Part shown: in pieces, positions 1-14,600 of the stretch
How the letters are laid out: every line of letters starts with the position of its first letter
How positions within the stretch are numbered: the stretch's first letter is position 1
From: an uncultured Lachnospiraceae bacterium
GTDB lineage: Bacteria; Bacillota; Clostridia; Lachnospirales; Lachnospiraceae
Assembly: GCA_937920345.1 (NCBI GenBank)
Contig: CALGVA010000037.1
Coordinates: 31,819 to 95,818 of the forward strand
DNA: 64,000 nucleotides
Direction: 5' to 3'
Made by a program: the position numbers and the translations under genes
The notes under the pieces: generated by a model
What the model saw: the letters and a program-made list of their open reading frames with translations, nothing else
Databases searched by the model: none
What the model was told of the DNA's origin: nothing

Positions 1-2385
1 GATTGGGGCTATGCATATAAGTATCCGAATATGTATTTTGATAGTTTTGATGAGTATCTCAGTTTTTACAGTTCTTATCAGAAAAGGTCATATACGTTGT
101 CTGCGCAGGAAACCGTGTACTGGAAGATCGATAATAATTCCGAATCCGATATGGAAGTCACGGCGCTTGTGAAGAAAGACGTCCCGGTTGAGATCACGGC
201 GGACGGCGTATCGGCGGGGATAGCCTACAATTTAGATCAGTGGTTTAGCTATACGGCGGATGAGGACGCAATATACCGGTTTACATTTACGAGCGATACC
301 AGCTCTTGCCTTGCTGCCTACTATTGGGACAGAAATGCATCGTACGCAGAAGGCTCTGTTTCGATTAATGGTGATTCTACAGCAGCAACATATGAAATAG
401 GTATCAATGCTGGAAAAACAATATATTGGGAAACATCAGTTCAATATTCCGGTTATGATCCTACCAATATTACAGTCAAGGCGGAGAAGGTCCCGATGAC
501 GGCGGTGGAGGAAGGAACAGAGGCTTCGGTGAACATTCAGGCAGGCAAGGAGCAGTTCTTCAGCATATCCCTGCCAGAGGACGATACGGAGTATATTATC
601 ACCGCGATGAGCACAAATGCATCCTGCTATGCGTATTTGTATTCTGATCTGTCAATGTCATATGACAGCCAGATCAAGAATGAGTACATTTCGACAGGAG
701 ACGGTAACAGCACGAACTGGTATATTTCTTCCGCAGAGACAGGCAACATGCTGTATTTGAAAGTTAGCAATAATAGTTCCACGAATGATACGAAATTTAA
801 GGTATCCGTGAAGAAGCGTACCGAGGAGCCGATCACCGGGAACAGCAGTGCGGTTACGATCGCGCCCGGTGCAGAGCAGTGGTTTCGTTATACAGCCGCT
901 GAGGATATGCGATATATTTTCGCGATGACAAGCGACGCGGAAGCGTGCGACTGGTATTTGTATAAGAGCGATGATATGACCTCCAGTGATAACAGCTGGT
1001 TAAATCAGACGGAGCTTACACCTGACGAAATTTATATTCCGAAAGACAGTACCATACGGTGGAAGGTGAAGAACAGAAGCATCAGCAACAGCACAAGCGT
1101 CACGGTGACAGCGAAAGCCATTGCGATTCAGGAGATCGCCGCGGGTACAGATGCGCAGACGGTTACGGTTGCGGCGGACTCCACGCAGTGGTTCAGCTAT
1201 ACTGTAACAGACGCAGGACGATATGGATTTACGTTTAGCACTACTTCAAACTGCAGGGTTACTCCGTACAGCGATCTGAGTGCTTCGCCTGGGTATAGCG
1301 ATCAGTTTAGTGTGAGCAGCAGTACGATCAAGGATTATTATCTGTCCGGAACGATGTATTTTAAAGTGGAGAACAACGGCAGTACAGACGCAGACTTTAC
1401 GATTGCAGTGGAGTCCTATACGGTTACGGAACTGGATGCGACAGACGGCAATGCGTTTGATACGACAGTAGCGTGGTACAAGTTTACGGCGGAGACGGCC
1501 GGGTTGTATAGTTTTCGGAATCAGGAGGGCAGCTCGACTTATTATAGGAAATTGGCTTTATATAAAGAATTGAGCGATCCGAAGTATGTCAAGGAGGAGG
1601 ATTATGCAGACAGCATAGAGTATTCTATGAATGCGGGCGAGACCGTATATCTTAAGGTATATTCGAGTGAGGCTTCCAACGTGACAGGAACGCTGAAAGT
1701 GACAGAGATCGCGGTTGTGGATTTGAATCTTGGCAGCGATACGACAGTCAGTCTGACGAATCAATCAGGGTTTGCCAGATTTGTGGCGCCGGAGACAGGT
1801 ATTTATTCGTTCAGTCCTGCGGGAGTGGATGAGAATGCGTCCGGTTATGGATATTTGTATTTAAATGAGGATATGGCAGGAAACACGCAGATACAGAGCC
1901 AATATTATAATTTAAGTAACGGTTCAACGTCTGTCCTGGTCTATCCGTTAATAGCGGGCGACACGGTGTACTTAAAGGTGAAAGCATCGAACAATGACGC
2001 GACGGAACTGAAGATAAGCGCTGCGAAAGATCAGGCGATGGAGGAGGTCACGGCGGATCAGGCATATCCTGTATCCTTAAAGCAGAATGAGGCGAAGTGG
2101 ATCTGCTTCCGGACCGCTGAGGAGCAATACCAGTATTATATGAACGGCGCATGGGACGGGGAAGCCGGGTTAGAGATTAAGTATGCAAGCTGGTCAGGTT
2201 GGAATGCACCATATAATTCTGCTTCGTGGAAAGATAATATGGGATCAATGACGAAATTAGGGTCATTTACAGGTACAACTGCTCCACTATATACGTACAG
2301 TAAGAAGAACGTCTTCTGTGTATGTATCACCCCGACGCAGGATGTGGACATTACTTTATCTTTTACGACTGAGTCACAGAACTAA
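1..2385 (+). CDS. Giant secreted repeat protein, C-terminal part (5' end outside window)
   Basis: The frame is open from the first base, so this is the last 794 residues of a longer protein. It consists of about seven modules of roughly 100 residues. Each has a core like QWFSYTA followed by Y-x-F-T-F, then an aromatic and acidic stretch, then G-x-x-(I/V)-Y-x-K-V. The modules resemble beta-sandwich PPC-type (bacterial pre-peptidase C-terminal) domains seen in secreted proteins; this is inferred from the pattern, not a search. It ends in a plain beta-strand-like segment (LSFTTESQN) with no LPXTG motif, membrane anchor or other sorting signal. The next gene has the same modules, so the two are probably tandem paralogues. 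No enzymatic motif is visible. A role as an extracellular adhesin or structural surface protein is a guess. Confidence 0.75.
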   Translation, partial: DWGYAYKYPNMYFDSFDEYLSFYSSYQKRSYTLSAQETVYWKIDNNSESDMEVTALVKKDVPVEITADGVSAGIAYNLDQWFSYTADEDAIYRFTFTSDTSSCLAAYYWDRNASYAEGSVSINGDSTAATYEIGINAGKTIYWETSVQYSGYDPTNITVKAEKVPMTAVEEGTEASVNIQAGKEQFFSISLPEDDTEYIITAMSTNASCYAYLYSDLSMSYDSQIKNEYISTGDGNSTNWYISSAETGNMLYLKVSNNSSTNDTKFKVSVKKRTEEPITGNSSAVTIAPGAEQWFRYTAAEDMRYIFAMTSDAEACDWYLYKSDDMTSSDNSWLNQTELTPDEIYIPKDSTIRWKVKNRSISNSTSVTVTAKAIAIQEIAAGTDAQTVTVAADSTQWFSYTVTDAGRYGFTFSTTSNCRVTPYSDLSASPGYSDQFSVSSSTIKDYYLSGTMYFKVENNGSTDADFTIAVESYTVTELDATDGNAFDTTVAWYKFTAETAGLYSFRNQEGSSTYYRKLALYKELSDPKYVKEEDYADSIEYSMNAGETVYLKVYSSEASNVTGTLKVTEIAVVDLNLGSDTTVSLTNQSGFARFVAPETGIYSFSPAGVDENASGYGYLYLNEDMAGNTQIQSQYYNLSNGSTSVLVYPLIAGDTVYLKVKASNNDATELKISAAKDQAMEEVTADQAYPVSLKQNEAKWICFRTAEEQYQYYMNGAWDGEAGLEIKYASWSGWNAPYNSASWKDNMGSMTKLGSFTGTTAPLYTYSKKNVFCVCITPTQDVDITLSFTTESQN

Positions 2386-2424
2386 ATAATTATCATGCAT
2401 ATATCGTAATATGCATACAGGCGG

Positions 2425-2477
2425 ATGCCTCTTCTCACGGATGATTTGGTCTATGAGGAGGGGCATTCCTCTTTTTT
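2425..2477 (+). terminator. Rho-independent terminator after the first repeat-protein gene
   Basis: A 13-bp stem (ATGCCTCTTCTCA at 2425-2437 with TGAGGAGGGGCAT at 2454-2466, two G-U pairs) is followed by TCCTC and a run of six T. It separates the two giant genes into different transcripts. Confidence 0.8.
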
Positions 2478-2525
2478 GTAAGGCTGAAACTTTACCTATA
2501 ATATTAAGAAAACAGGCAAGCCGCG

Positions 2526-2554
2526 TTGACGACCGGAGAGGGGTAATATATAAT
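2526..2554 (+). promoter_or_regulatory. Sigma-A type promoter of the 5019-residue repeat protein
   Basis: TTGACG (2526-2531), a 17-bp spacer, and a perfect TATAAT (2549-2554). The predicted transcript starts near 2561 and leaves about 75 nt of leader before the AAAGGAGG ribosome site and the ATG at 2636. Confidence 0.75.
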
Positions 2555-2635
2555 AGTCAGTATATTTTCTTAGAGTATGTAAGCGGCAGGCTGCAGCTGA
2601 CCGAGGGAAAATATACAGAAAAAGGAGGAAGAAAG

Positions 2636-5600
2636 ATGAGTGAGTTCAGGAAGCTATTTCGGGCTAAGAGAATACTGGCCATGATATTAGCAGTTGCTAT
2701 GACGGTGACTTCCATACCCGTTACGGCCAATGCGGCGCCGTTGCAGACACAGGCGGAAGCGGGGCTGACGGCGGAAGAGGCGGAGGGTGGACAGATGTCT
2801 GACGACCAGACTGTACCTTCCGATGGAGAAGGACAGGCCGGGGAGCCATCGGAGTCTCAGGGAGCAGGAGAAGATTCCGGGATGGGAGATCAATCTGACA
2901 CAGAGGACAGCACCGATGCAGGGGATAATACGGATGCAGGGAATGCTTCCGGGACGGGAGAAACCAATGACGGGGCAGATCCGTCCGATACAGAAGATGA
3001 TTCCGGAGCGGACGATGATGCCAGTGCGGAAGTAAATAACAGTGAGGAAGAGAATGGTGGAGACAAGGACATCGCTGCAGACGGGGAGAATAGTAATTCC
3101 TCTGCAACGGCAGAAATGGTTGTTGATTATACAGGGATAGGCAATCAGATCAACAATAATTATTCCGAGTATCGTTACGATATGGAAACGAAGACGATTG
3201 TTGCTGAATATTCCAAAGACAGTTCCAATCCGTTCGAGGATATTGCAGGCGATATTAAAGATAGATATATCAATGTTTATCTCGACCATAATGAGAATGC
3301 GACATTAAAGGAGCATTTGCATTATGCATGGGTAGATTCGGCGGGCAATTCGCTAAATGGCGCGGGACCGGCCGACGCAGGAGACTACAGACTGAGGATA
3401 ACGCTTCCGACGGTGGCAGGCGTTTATGATAAGGAAGAAATCATCTGTGAGATTAACTTCAGAATCGACAGGCGTGATGTTGGCATTATGTACAATGGCA
3501 GCACGTCTGTTGTGCCCGGAACTCTGGCCGGGGCAGTTAAGGAAGCGGTGAAGCAGAGCTATACTTTATCGATAGAAGGCATGCTGCTGAGCGCAGACAA
3601 TAAAGAGGCTTATCTACAGAGCGATGAAGTCGTAATCAGGGATGTTCATAGTAATTCTGCCTTAAATGACAGCGACCAGCTGCTTAAGACAAAAGATTAT
3701 GCGGTTGAACTGACGATCGTTCTGAAAGAAGAATATGCAAAGAATTATAATATTACCGATTGTATTGCCAATATCGATATGGACGGTATCATTGCCACAG
3801 AGATAACGGTTCAGAATGAGGTTAATCAGGACGGAACTGATTTCGGGAAAGTGTATGATGCGAAATGCATCGATGAAGAAGCTGTTAAGAAACTGATCGG
3901 TGAGACTGTTGTGATCGAAGCCGAAAGCGGAGAGATTATTCCGGATGCAAGGATTACATACACATGGTTTGATGCCAACAGAACGGAGCTGGAGAACCAT
4001 GGGAAAGTCATTGATGCCGGTACATATTATTTTGTGCTTGCCTATGCAGGCAGAGAGGGACTCTATCAGGCAGCCGATAAAGAAATTATGGTAGTCATCA
4101 GCACGGCTGATATCGCAATTGAGCCTGTGCTGAAGACCGGCGTTACTTTCTATGCCGGTATGACTGTCAAGGATGTGCTGCAAAAAGCAGTTGACACCTA
4201 TAAGGTCTATCAGATAGATAATAAAGGCGATATGACGGCGGCTGTGAAAGCTGACCCGTATTTCTGGGGGATATCATATAATGACGCCGGAAAGACGCAG
4301 TCGTATGAGCCGGTATTTGCCGTAGAGGAAGGTGTCGTAATCAAAGGAGATGACGGCACGGAAACAATCTCCTGGAATGTGTTAGACAATAACAGTGCGG
4401 TACTGGTTAAGAAAGACGATGTGAAGTACAGGATCGTCTTCTCGGGCAAAAAGGCGGTATATAACAGCAATGGCGCCGAACAGGCTGTTGACGTTAATGC
4501 ATCACAGCAAAACTACAGAGTGGATCTGTCGAAGGAGACGCTGGAGCAATATGCCAAAGAGATTACAGTGACAGGATGTGATCCGGCGGACATCGACGTA
4601 TCGGCTATGTATAAGCCGGCTTTTTGCACCAATCCTGACGCTGAGGCTGGTAACCGCTTTGATAATGCCATAAGACGGGACTATAACGGCACGCAGCTTT
4701 TTACAAAGAGAAATGAGTATAAGCTGGCTAAGGTTAAGAGCAGCAATACGCTGTTAGCGGAAAATACGGATACACGCATCAAATATACATGGCAGCGCTT
4801 TACGGGAGAGTACAATTACTTCTATCAGGATGAAGAAGGTAAATTTGTAGATGAAAATGGAGAGGCGATAGAAGCCGGTGACAGATATATTGCAGGTACA
4901 GACCAGACGGGCAGCAGTGTTCTGATTGAGCCTCTGTATGATGATTATTACTATTATGGATATGATTCGGATGTAGAATTTACATCTACGCCGGGCGGTA
5001 CGGGAGATTACAGGCTTGAGGTAAGCTTTGCTGATCCGCAGAAGCAGTATTATGCTGACAGCAGGTATGTCTACTATACGATTCAGAAGAAGAATGTACA
5101 GGTACAGCTTACCGGTACGTTAGAGGAATATGAAGGTGTGTCTGTCGGTGATTTTATTAATAAGATCGAATATACTTATGAGGCCGACGGAACAAGATCT
5201 TATGTAAAGCACCGGATCGTTGGCGGAACAGTGGTCACTGGTCCGGACGGAACATATATTTTTACACCGGATGCAAACGGGCAGAGCAGCGGTTTGTCCG
5301 AGCGGGATCACTACACACTTGACTGGTATGTGGAACGTCAGATCAAGGAAGGGGCAGATGCGGGAACATACATAAGACTTGCTGATGGCGACGTTTTCCT
5401 GAAAGGCGAAACATACAGACTCGGCGTCGAGTTATCTGGCGCATACGATGATTCGTATTTTGAGACGAATTACAATAATCGTTACGCGCTTGATGAACAC
5501 AGTGCCCGCAAGACTGATGCGGATGGGAACTACATCATAGCCTATGAAAACGAGGTGCTCGATATAGCGGTAAACGAGTCGGAAGGCATAAGGCTTAATG

Positions 5601-8600
5601 TGGAAGTAGACTGGTCTAAGGTGTCGGATACGGCGAAAGTATACGACGGGAAGTCGTTCTCCTTCACGGATACCGGTATCCGTGACGCTGTTATTTTCAC
5701 AAATCCGAAGGATGGAAGCATTGTTGATGATGCACAGTTCACGCTGCAATGGTTTTATCAGTATCGTTATGATGGCCGATATGTAGATGAGAATAACGCG
5801 GTTCATGTGGGTGATTATTATCTGTATGTCATTGTGAATCAGGACGCTAAATATGCGCGTGCTTCTTATCTTTTTAATCAGGAGAGTGATAAGAAGTTCA
5901 CCATTGCGCCGAGAGAACTTACCGTGACACCGGTATTGAAGGAAGAAATCAAGGCGGGTACTTATATTAACAGTTCATCGGCGGATGTGGTCGGTAAGCT
6001 GTGCGCTGCGGATCCTAAAATTACTGGATATGAGAATATCAGTGCCGACAGGAAATTCTTTGAAGAGAATAAGATCTATATGACCGGTTCGATATTCAGA
6101 CCGCATGTATTTAATTATTTATCCCTGTCTGTGTACGAGAAAGCGGACAGGAACCGGTTCATGGGATATCTTAGAAGCACTAAAAGCTATAACGTATCGT
6201 ATACCGGTACACTGAGGGATATCTATGATGACAATGATGGCGGACAGATATTCTGGGCAAGAGACTATCAAGTTGTATTTGAGACGGCAGCGTTTACACC
6301 GGTCAGAGACACTTCGAGCGTGGAATCGACAGCGGCGAATAACATTGCACAGACAAGACTGCATGATAGTATATCCGGTGATGCCAAGGGCGGCTACACG
6401 CATACGATCACACCCAGAGAAGGGGTTGTGTATTCACCGGCAGGTTATTATGAGGATGAGAACGGGGAAAGGAAGGCATTAAAAGGCAATTATTTTGTAT
6501 TCCGGATTACCGCACCGAACGAGTATATCGGGGTGGCGGATGCCGCAGACAATGTGGTATATGAGAACAGCATTCAGGATAAGGGATATCTGCTGAGCGT
6601 TGGAGTGGATAGAAACCGTGCGGTATATACGGTGGCATTTGACGCTTCCCGGAAAGACCGGAAGAGGTTTGAGATTATATGGGAGAACGGTTATAAGGAG
6701 AACTTCGTAGTTGATTTCACGAACTGTATTCTTATGGACGATCTGTCCAGAGCCGTTGCGCCTAAGCAGCTCGCTTTCAACGGAGCAGTTTCTAAGATGG
6801 TGGTTGGTGAAAGCCAGCAGCTGGATTTAAAGATTACGAAGAAGCAGATGAGCGATGTGATCTGCATTCTGTATGAGTCAAGCGACGAGTCAGTATTAGA
6901 AGTGTCGGAGCGGGGATGTGTTACGGCGGTTAAGAAAGGACAGGCGACGATTACTGCCTATCCGGCATATGAAGCAGAAGGGAAGAAAAAGAAATTAACC
7001 GATGCAAAAGGAAATATATTAAAGGGTGCTTCCTTAAAGATTACGGTCAACGAGCTTGCGGCAGTCAAGGCGATTAAGACAGAACCTCACGACACCTATG
7101 CATATCTCAATTATACGGTACCTGCAGGCGGATACCGCAGGGAGATCTATGTCTTAAAGAGCAGTAAGACCGATAAGAAGACTGCACAGGATTTCGAAGA
7201 AGAGATCGGGAAAATCACAAATGGTAATTACGGAGCATTTGTGACGAAGCCGATTTATTGTACCGGTGAGACCGGCGCATGGATCAGCAAAGGTGTTACG
7301 TATTATCACAGGATCACGAATCTGGAGCCGAATCAGCAGTATACGGTATATGTACGTAATGTAGGGGCGCTTCGTACGACGGCCGACGGATACAAAACGG
7401 AATCTACACCTGCGGGCGCAGTAAGTACTTTTACGACCACCAGAGCGCAGGAAGTTGGACTGCGGGCATATTTTGACACGGAGAAGACAGCGGTAGAGAA
7501 TGAAGGTTCCGGATACTATGTCAACATCAGTGCCAGGAAAGTCCCTCTGTCTGTAGATGCCAGATTCCTCGAGAAATATGATGAGGATAAAGATTATTCG
7601 GATGCGCTGGATTATATATGGCGGCAGCTGTCATTGACAAAGGAAGAGCAGGAAACCTATATTAATCCGAAGCTTACTTATTATGTGACGGATAATGTAT
7701 ATGAAGAAGTGAATCAGGATGATAAGACGCAGCTTAGAATCGGCGGATATGTGTTCAGACCGGTATCTAAGATTGCAGCTGTTGATAAGAAGGGCAACAT
7801 CAGCTTAAAGGGTGTGGGTCTTGTATACGTTCTGGCATATAATGCTGATACGCAGCATATTGCTGTGGCAAGCCTGAACATTACGGCGGACGCGGATGGA
7901 CTTACGGGCAAAAATATTAAGCTGAAAGTGGGGAATAAGGTAAGGCTTACCGATTATCTCACATATAAACAGAAGAGCACAAAACTGACAGGATATTGTG
8001 AATCCGGGTGGCAGGATCTGGTCATTAATTATGTGCCGAATGACTCTTATGAACTTACACTTCAAAAAGATGGCTACGGCGTGATAAAGGAATGCTGGAT
8101 CACGGCCAGGAAGGCGGATAAAGCAAAATTTGAAATTTATGTAAATGACAATACCGTCATGAAGAACGGTGGCAGTGCCGCGAAGATCGTCGTTACGTCA
8201 GCGGAGATTGAGCCGGTAAAGAAACTGAAAGCGCAAGATATAGTGGATACGTTTGGATCAGTTACTTTTACTTACACTGCAAATAATGATTTTAAGACAG
8301 AGAAAGACGGAGATAAGCTGGCTTTCCGGATAGAGGTAAAAGATTCAACCGGCAGGATGATGCGCAGGGAACTTATAAATGAAGCGTATATCCGCGAGCA
8401 GGGCAAATATGAGGGCTATGCCGATGCGAAGCATACGACATACCAATATCGCTACAGAGTAAATGGCTTGACACGGCTTTCAAATTACACGGTGTCTGTG
8501 TATGCCGTATATGGTGATGATCAGTCCAAGGCAGCAGCTACGAAGCTAAAGACTACAAATATACCGGCAAGCTATGTCGATGTGTCTGATCAGAACGTCA

Positions 8601-11600
8601 TAGAGGGCGGCGTAGAGACGAATGTGAGCGTCAGGGACGATTCGATTATCGCGCTCAGCGACCATCCGCTTCTTAAGTCAGGCAACAAATATACGCTCAG
8701 TCTGCCGCTTGACGACGCTGACGTTAACCGGGATGCAGCGTTGATGAAGACAGACACGCTTACGTGGAAGAGCTCTAACACGAAGGCAGCTACGGTGAAA
8801 TCGAATGCGGGTTCCTTTACGGCTGCCCTGACGGCTGTTAAGAAGGGTACTACCACCATTTCAGTCACATCGAAGGTGACGAAGAAAGTAATCGCCAAGT
8901 GGGTGGTGATCGTCAATGCGGTAGGTGAGGCTGAAGGGTATTATGGAGACAATGTTCAGTTTGACTATGACTATAATGATCAGGGGAATCTGGATCATGC
9001 CGGCGTTGAGGTTCTGACCCGGAATAACAGACTGGCAATCACATTGCAGTATGGCGAGAGAAGATGGGTTGCGTTTACCGCACCTGAATGCGGCAGGTAT
9101 CGTATAGCTGTAAATCAGGGTTATTTCTCCGTATACAGGAAGGAGAAAGAGAAGCTGCAGTCTGCCGGGCCTCTTGCGGGAAAATTTGAGACCGAAATGG
9201 AGAAGGGCGATACGTATTATTTCTGTATTGAAGAATATGGAAGATATACGAGACCGCTTACCTATACCTTTACTGCAGGCGGTACAGAATATACGACAGT
9301 TGCAATCGGTGACGGTACGAAAGTCAGGGGTGGAAACATTGTCAGATTTACAGCGCCCGCGGACAATTATTACACGTTTACCGTGAGACACAACGGCGAT
9401 GAAGTATATGAAGAAAGTACAAGCCTGAGAGCAGGTGCATCTTATACATTTACAGTAGCTGGAGATTCATCTGAAGAGTATACCGTTGTGGTGACGGCAA
9501 GAGAACCGAAAGAAACGATAACGGCAGGCACTCCGGTATCAGTTTCCCTGTCTGAACATGATGAGGTATGGTATCGGTTTACGGCCGGACAGACGGGCAG
9601 GTATACGTTTGTTACGGAGAATGCTGCAAAGAATATAGAAGCAGATTTATTTGGCAGCCTTTATGATCAGTACGGCCAGCGTATGGGGCATTATGAAAGT
9701 GGAGAAGGAGACAATGCGTCTTCTTACAATGTCACAGCCGATAAGGAGATGCGAAAGGGTGATACTGTCTATATCCGGCTGACATCAGAAGAGACGAATA
9801 CGGCAGTCCTTAAAGTGATACAGGCAGCTGTTGTTGAAAAAGACAAAGAGCAGTCTGTGACGATTGGGGCTGACGGCGGTACGGAGTATGTCACGTTTGA
9901 AGTGCCCAGAGATGGAGAGTACAGGTTTACGAGCAGCTATACAAAACCTGCGTCCCTTCCGGCAGAAGAAGATGTGCAGGTAGCGGTTACAGTCTACATT
10001 AATAACAATGAGGTCTCCTGCATTAACGGGGCGGGGACATACGAGTGTACGCTCAGTGAAGGTGATGTTGTCCGGTTTGCAGTATGGGCGGACAGGAAAG
10101 ATACGAAGGTGACAATCGATGTTAAGGAGATATCTGTAACAAAGGCGGAACTTGATACGCCGACAGGAGAAATCAAGGTATCTGACGGTGTGAATGAGTG
10201 GCTGACCTTTATGGCGGCAAATGGAGACGGCTGGTACAATTTTAACTTTACAGTGCAGAAGAAAGCGGATGGAACCGTGCCGGATGCAACGGCGGAATTC
10301 TATGATGCAGACAGAACGGCGTATCAGGGTGCAGTATCGGCGGACGGATCAGAGACGTTCCGATACGTGGAGTATCTGGAAGCAGGTACGGTCAGAATGA
10401 TCAGGCTGGCATCTTCCGATACGGCGGAAGTATCTGTATCTATGAAAGTTACGAAAGAAACCGTTGATAAGCTGGAGGATGGCGGCAGATATACACTGGA
10501 TCCCGGGGAGATAAGACGACTGAGCTGGACAGCTGACCGTGAGGGTGTATATCACTTCAGTGGTAATATAACGCCCGAAAATGAAATCACTGTGAAGTAC
10601 AGCACAGACCCGGCCCGGGAGGGAAGCACGATATCGACCCTTGATAGAATCTCCGGTTACATGAAGAAAGGAGAGACGTTCTATCTGACACTGATTGCCG
10701 CAGATACGATTACCGCGGCTGATAAGAAAGCGGTGTTCGAGGCAGCGGTCAAGGGGCAGGATGTAATCTCCCTTACAGCCGGTGAAACAAAACTGGTCGA
10801 AGTAGGACCCGGGTTGGCGCAGTGGGTAGAATTTACTGCCAGAAAGACACAGCGGTATGTGTATGCAAAGGCGGATGCGGACGGATTTAGAATCTTTAAA
10901 GGCAGCAGTCTGGAAGACTATGACGGCGATGAGATTTCTTTTGACGGCGATGAGAAGTACACTGCGGGGCAGAAGCAGCTGTTCAGGGTAGAGAACACGA
11001 ATACGGATAAGAAGACGATCAGATTGACGATCTCAGAAGTAGTCCCGGTTGATTTCGTGCAGAATCAGGCAAGTGCGACAATGAAACACGGGGAAGGAAA
11101 GTGGTTCAGATTCAGGGCTGAGGCTCTGGGAAGATACCAGTTCACTGCGGAGGCGAAGAGCGGCGACAAAAATGCGGAAGCCGTGTTTATGAAGTATACC
11201 GCTGACTTATTAGACATCGCGGAAGATGGTCTGTATGCGCCCGTACTGGATAATAAGATCGTTAAGGTAGGTGCCTATGCGTATCTGTATGTGGAGGCGT
11301 CCATTACGGATGAGGATACTACGGGTGATATTTCGGTTACGCTGAAAGCAGTACCGGTGTCACAGGTAGAAGCAGGCGGTCAGCTGGAAGTAAACAAGGA
11401 GAAAGAGGTTACGTTTGCTGCTGCAAATGAGACGAAATATCTGGAGTTTATGGCGCCGGAAGATGGATTATATACATTTACGGCGGTGAAGGATGGTGAA
11501 AGCGTTTCCGGGCTTACCGTAGAGTACTATAAGAATCTGGAAGCTGACTTGAAGCGTGGCAGTACAGAGTTCACGCTCAGTCTGGAGAAGGATGATAAAC

Positions 11601-14600
11601 TGATCATAAAGCTGACATCTGCGGAAGTACAGAAGGTGCAGGTTAAAGTGCAGCGGGAGACGGTTGCGAAGATTACTGAGAATGCTGAATCCTATTCTGT
11701 GAACGACGGGGAATCATTATGGTTTAGCGTTGACTCGGGAGAGGCGCTCAGATACTTTATTGAGGCGTTTGAGGCAGAGGACGGGCTGACACTGACAATG
11801 GAGCGTATGGGTGGTTCATGGAAATATCCTGTAGGTAACCAGTCAGGAAATGGTTTTTATTACAGCTATGTAGGCTCTGTCGGAGGAACAGAGAGATTGA
11901 TCAGGATCACTGCGGCAGTTGCCGGCGATGCTGCTGAATCCGGACAAAGTACACCTAAGTCCTTCAAGATCAGAAAGGGACTGGTTGCCGCCGAAACCAT
12001 GGTAAGTGGTGAGACGAAGAAGATTGAGGTCACCAGGACAGAGCCGGGTCATATGGTATGGTATTGTTTCACGCCCGAAGAACCCGGCAGATATGTCATA
12101 AAGGCAGGCGGAGAGTCAAGTGCTTACGTAAGAGAATTTACCAACGGTATACTTGGCTCGACCGGCTCAGTGCAATCCATGCCGTATGAGATGATTATCA
12201 GCGAAGCCCAGGCAGGGAAAGAAAGGACCTATGCGGTATGCTATACAAGTAAAGAGGCGAAAGACTTTAATTTCAGCATATATCAGGCAGCGGAAAAGAA
12301 CCTGACAGAGGATGCACCTGTAACGGTGGATACTGCAGCGGTTGAGGCAAGGGAGAAGATCTGGATTCGCTTCAAGGCTCCGGCTGACGGCAGATATACC
12401 TTCACGAATGACAGTGGCGTTGAGCTTTATCAGCGAAAGTATCAGACAATTGACAGTTCTTACAGTTCCGGCTGGGCATTTGACTGGGATGATGAGATAT
12501 GCATGGGTGAGGGGGAGGAAATTCTCTTTGCGGCATACTATGACAGTGTACCGGAGAAGGCTTCTTTCTCAATTAAGGTAAGCAGTGTTAAACCGGAGGA
12601 ACTCTCCGTATCAGGGACACCGAAGCAGATTGCGTTTTCTGATAACAGTGCAAAATGGTTTGTATTTACTGCGCCTGCGGCAGCCATCTATCAGTTTGAT
12701 ATGACGGAGAATGATGATTCAGCGGATGTATCCGTATACCGGTATATGAAATTGAACGACCAGAATTACGATGAGATCTACAGTGGTCAGACCTATGGCA
12801 TGAGTGCCGGTGAGAAAATATATTTTAAGATGCAGCCTTATGGTGTCACAGACGCAGAGCTGACAGTCAGCATAAAGATTACTTCGAAAGCAGCGATTAT
12901 GAAGCTGGAACTGGCGGATAATACGATAGCCGACATAGCGGCAGGTGTTGAGCAATGGGCATATTTCAGAGCCGGCGAGACGGGATTCTACCACTTTGCG
13001 ATGAGCGGCTCCTGTAAGGTCGGCAGATACGATGACATAAACGGTGGAGCCACGGCAGATTACGCAGATGGAGAGAGCTTTACCTACGGCTTATACAAGA
13101 ATGAGGCATTATATTTTAAGGTGAGCAATGAGACCGAAGCAGCTGCCGGAGAAAGGATAACGATTACAAAGGAAGACAGTGAGATCAGAGACCTTGTGGC
13201 AGGCGAGACCGACCATGTCACCGTAACAGACAGTAAGACGGCATGGTATGTGTTGACAGCGTCAGAAGCCGGTTTGTATAAAATTGCGGCAGATAAAGGG
13301 AATGCCATTCTGAAAGAGTATACCGGGCTGAACGAACAGTATCCGGTGACTACAAAATCCGGCTCCTATTTTAGAGCATTTGATCAGGGTGAGACGATAT
13401 ATCTGAATGTTTCGGTAAGTAGTTCGAGTGAGACGGAGATTGCCGTTACCTGCACGAAACTGGTGGAGAAGAGCTTTACCGGTGACGGTGAGGTCAAATT
13501 TACCCTGAATCAGGGCGAAGCGGCAGTCGTAAGGTGGCACGCTGACAGTAAAGGATATTATAACTTAGGATATCGCGCAAGCCAGGGAGCAGACTACAAG
13601 TATTATAATGAGGAGGAGTGGAATTCCTGGAAGGGTACGGGAACGGGTTATAGTGTTTCGTGGAGCGAGGTATCTGTGGAAAATGGAGAAAGCAGGTATT
13701 GGATTCTGGAATCCGGATATGACAGAAATAACATATCGGTATCTGCCGTTAAGACAGTACGACAATTATACGTCGGCAACGCAACATGGGTGGAACTGGA
13801 TGATTCTGGCACAGAGACCTTCCGGTTCGTCGTGAATGATACAGGAGATTATGTGTTCCGCTCTGAGGAGGGCGAGGATGTGTATGCGTATCTGAGGGAC
13901 AAGGATGGCAGATGGCTGGCTGCTGATACGGATTACAGCGGTGAAGACAGTAATTTCCGCATTCTTTATTCTCTTGCAGCGGGAACAGAGGTCAGACTTG
14001 AAGTGCACAGCGGATCCGTGAGTGACAGATTTCAGGTAGGTGTATACAGATATGTCCAGAAGGATGTACTCCTTGATGATGACTGCAGTTATACAGAGTC
14101 GGTTACCACAGAATACGGTCAGGAGGTATGGTTCAAATTCACAGTATCAAAGGATGGTTTCTATGAGTTCGGATATGGTGATAATTACTATAATGTAAAC
14201 CTGAAATTGTATGCGACAGATAATGATAGACTGGGGACGGTGCTGGGACAGAAGAAGGAATACAGTTCTAACGTGATTAAAACATGGCTGGATGCAGGCG
14301 AGACAGTTATGCTTAGAAGTTATTATAATTATTTTGAGCAGGGTACTTATCAGGTAACAGTCAGATCTGCTGAAATAGGTGCTTATGAGACCAGCTGGGA
14401 TATCTCTGCTTCCTATGGCTCATCGCAGTCCAAGTATTTGAGTTTTACAGCAGGCAATGAGGCGGTGCTGTCATGCAGCTTTAACAAGAGCGGTAAATAT
14501 GTTTTTTATGCCGACGATGAGGAACTGATTTTTGAACTGTATGTAGATGGGGCTAAAGTAGACACCGGGTCTGCTTCAAGAATAGAATTTGAGTACGATG

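Noticed and set aside
2687..3289. A long antisense frame (200 codons) opposite the acidic linker of the giant gene
   Set aside because: It is the complement of a low-complexity, codon-biased stretch and has no start signal.
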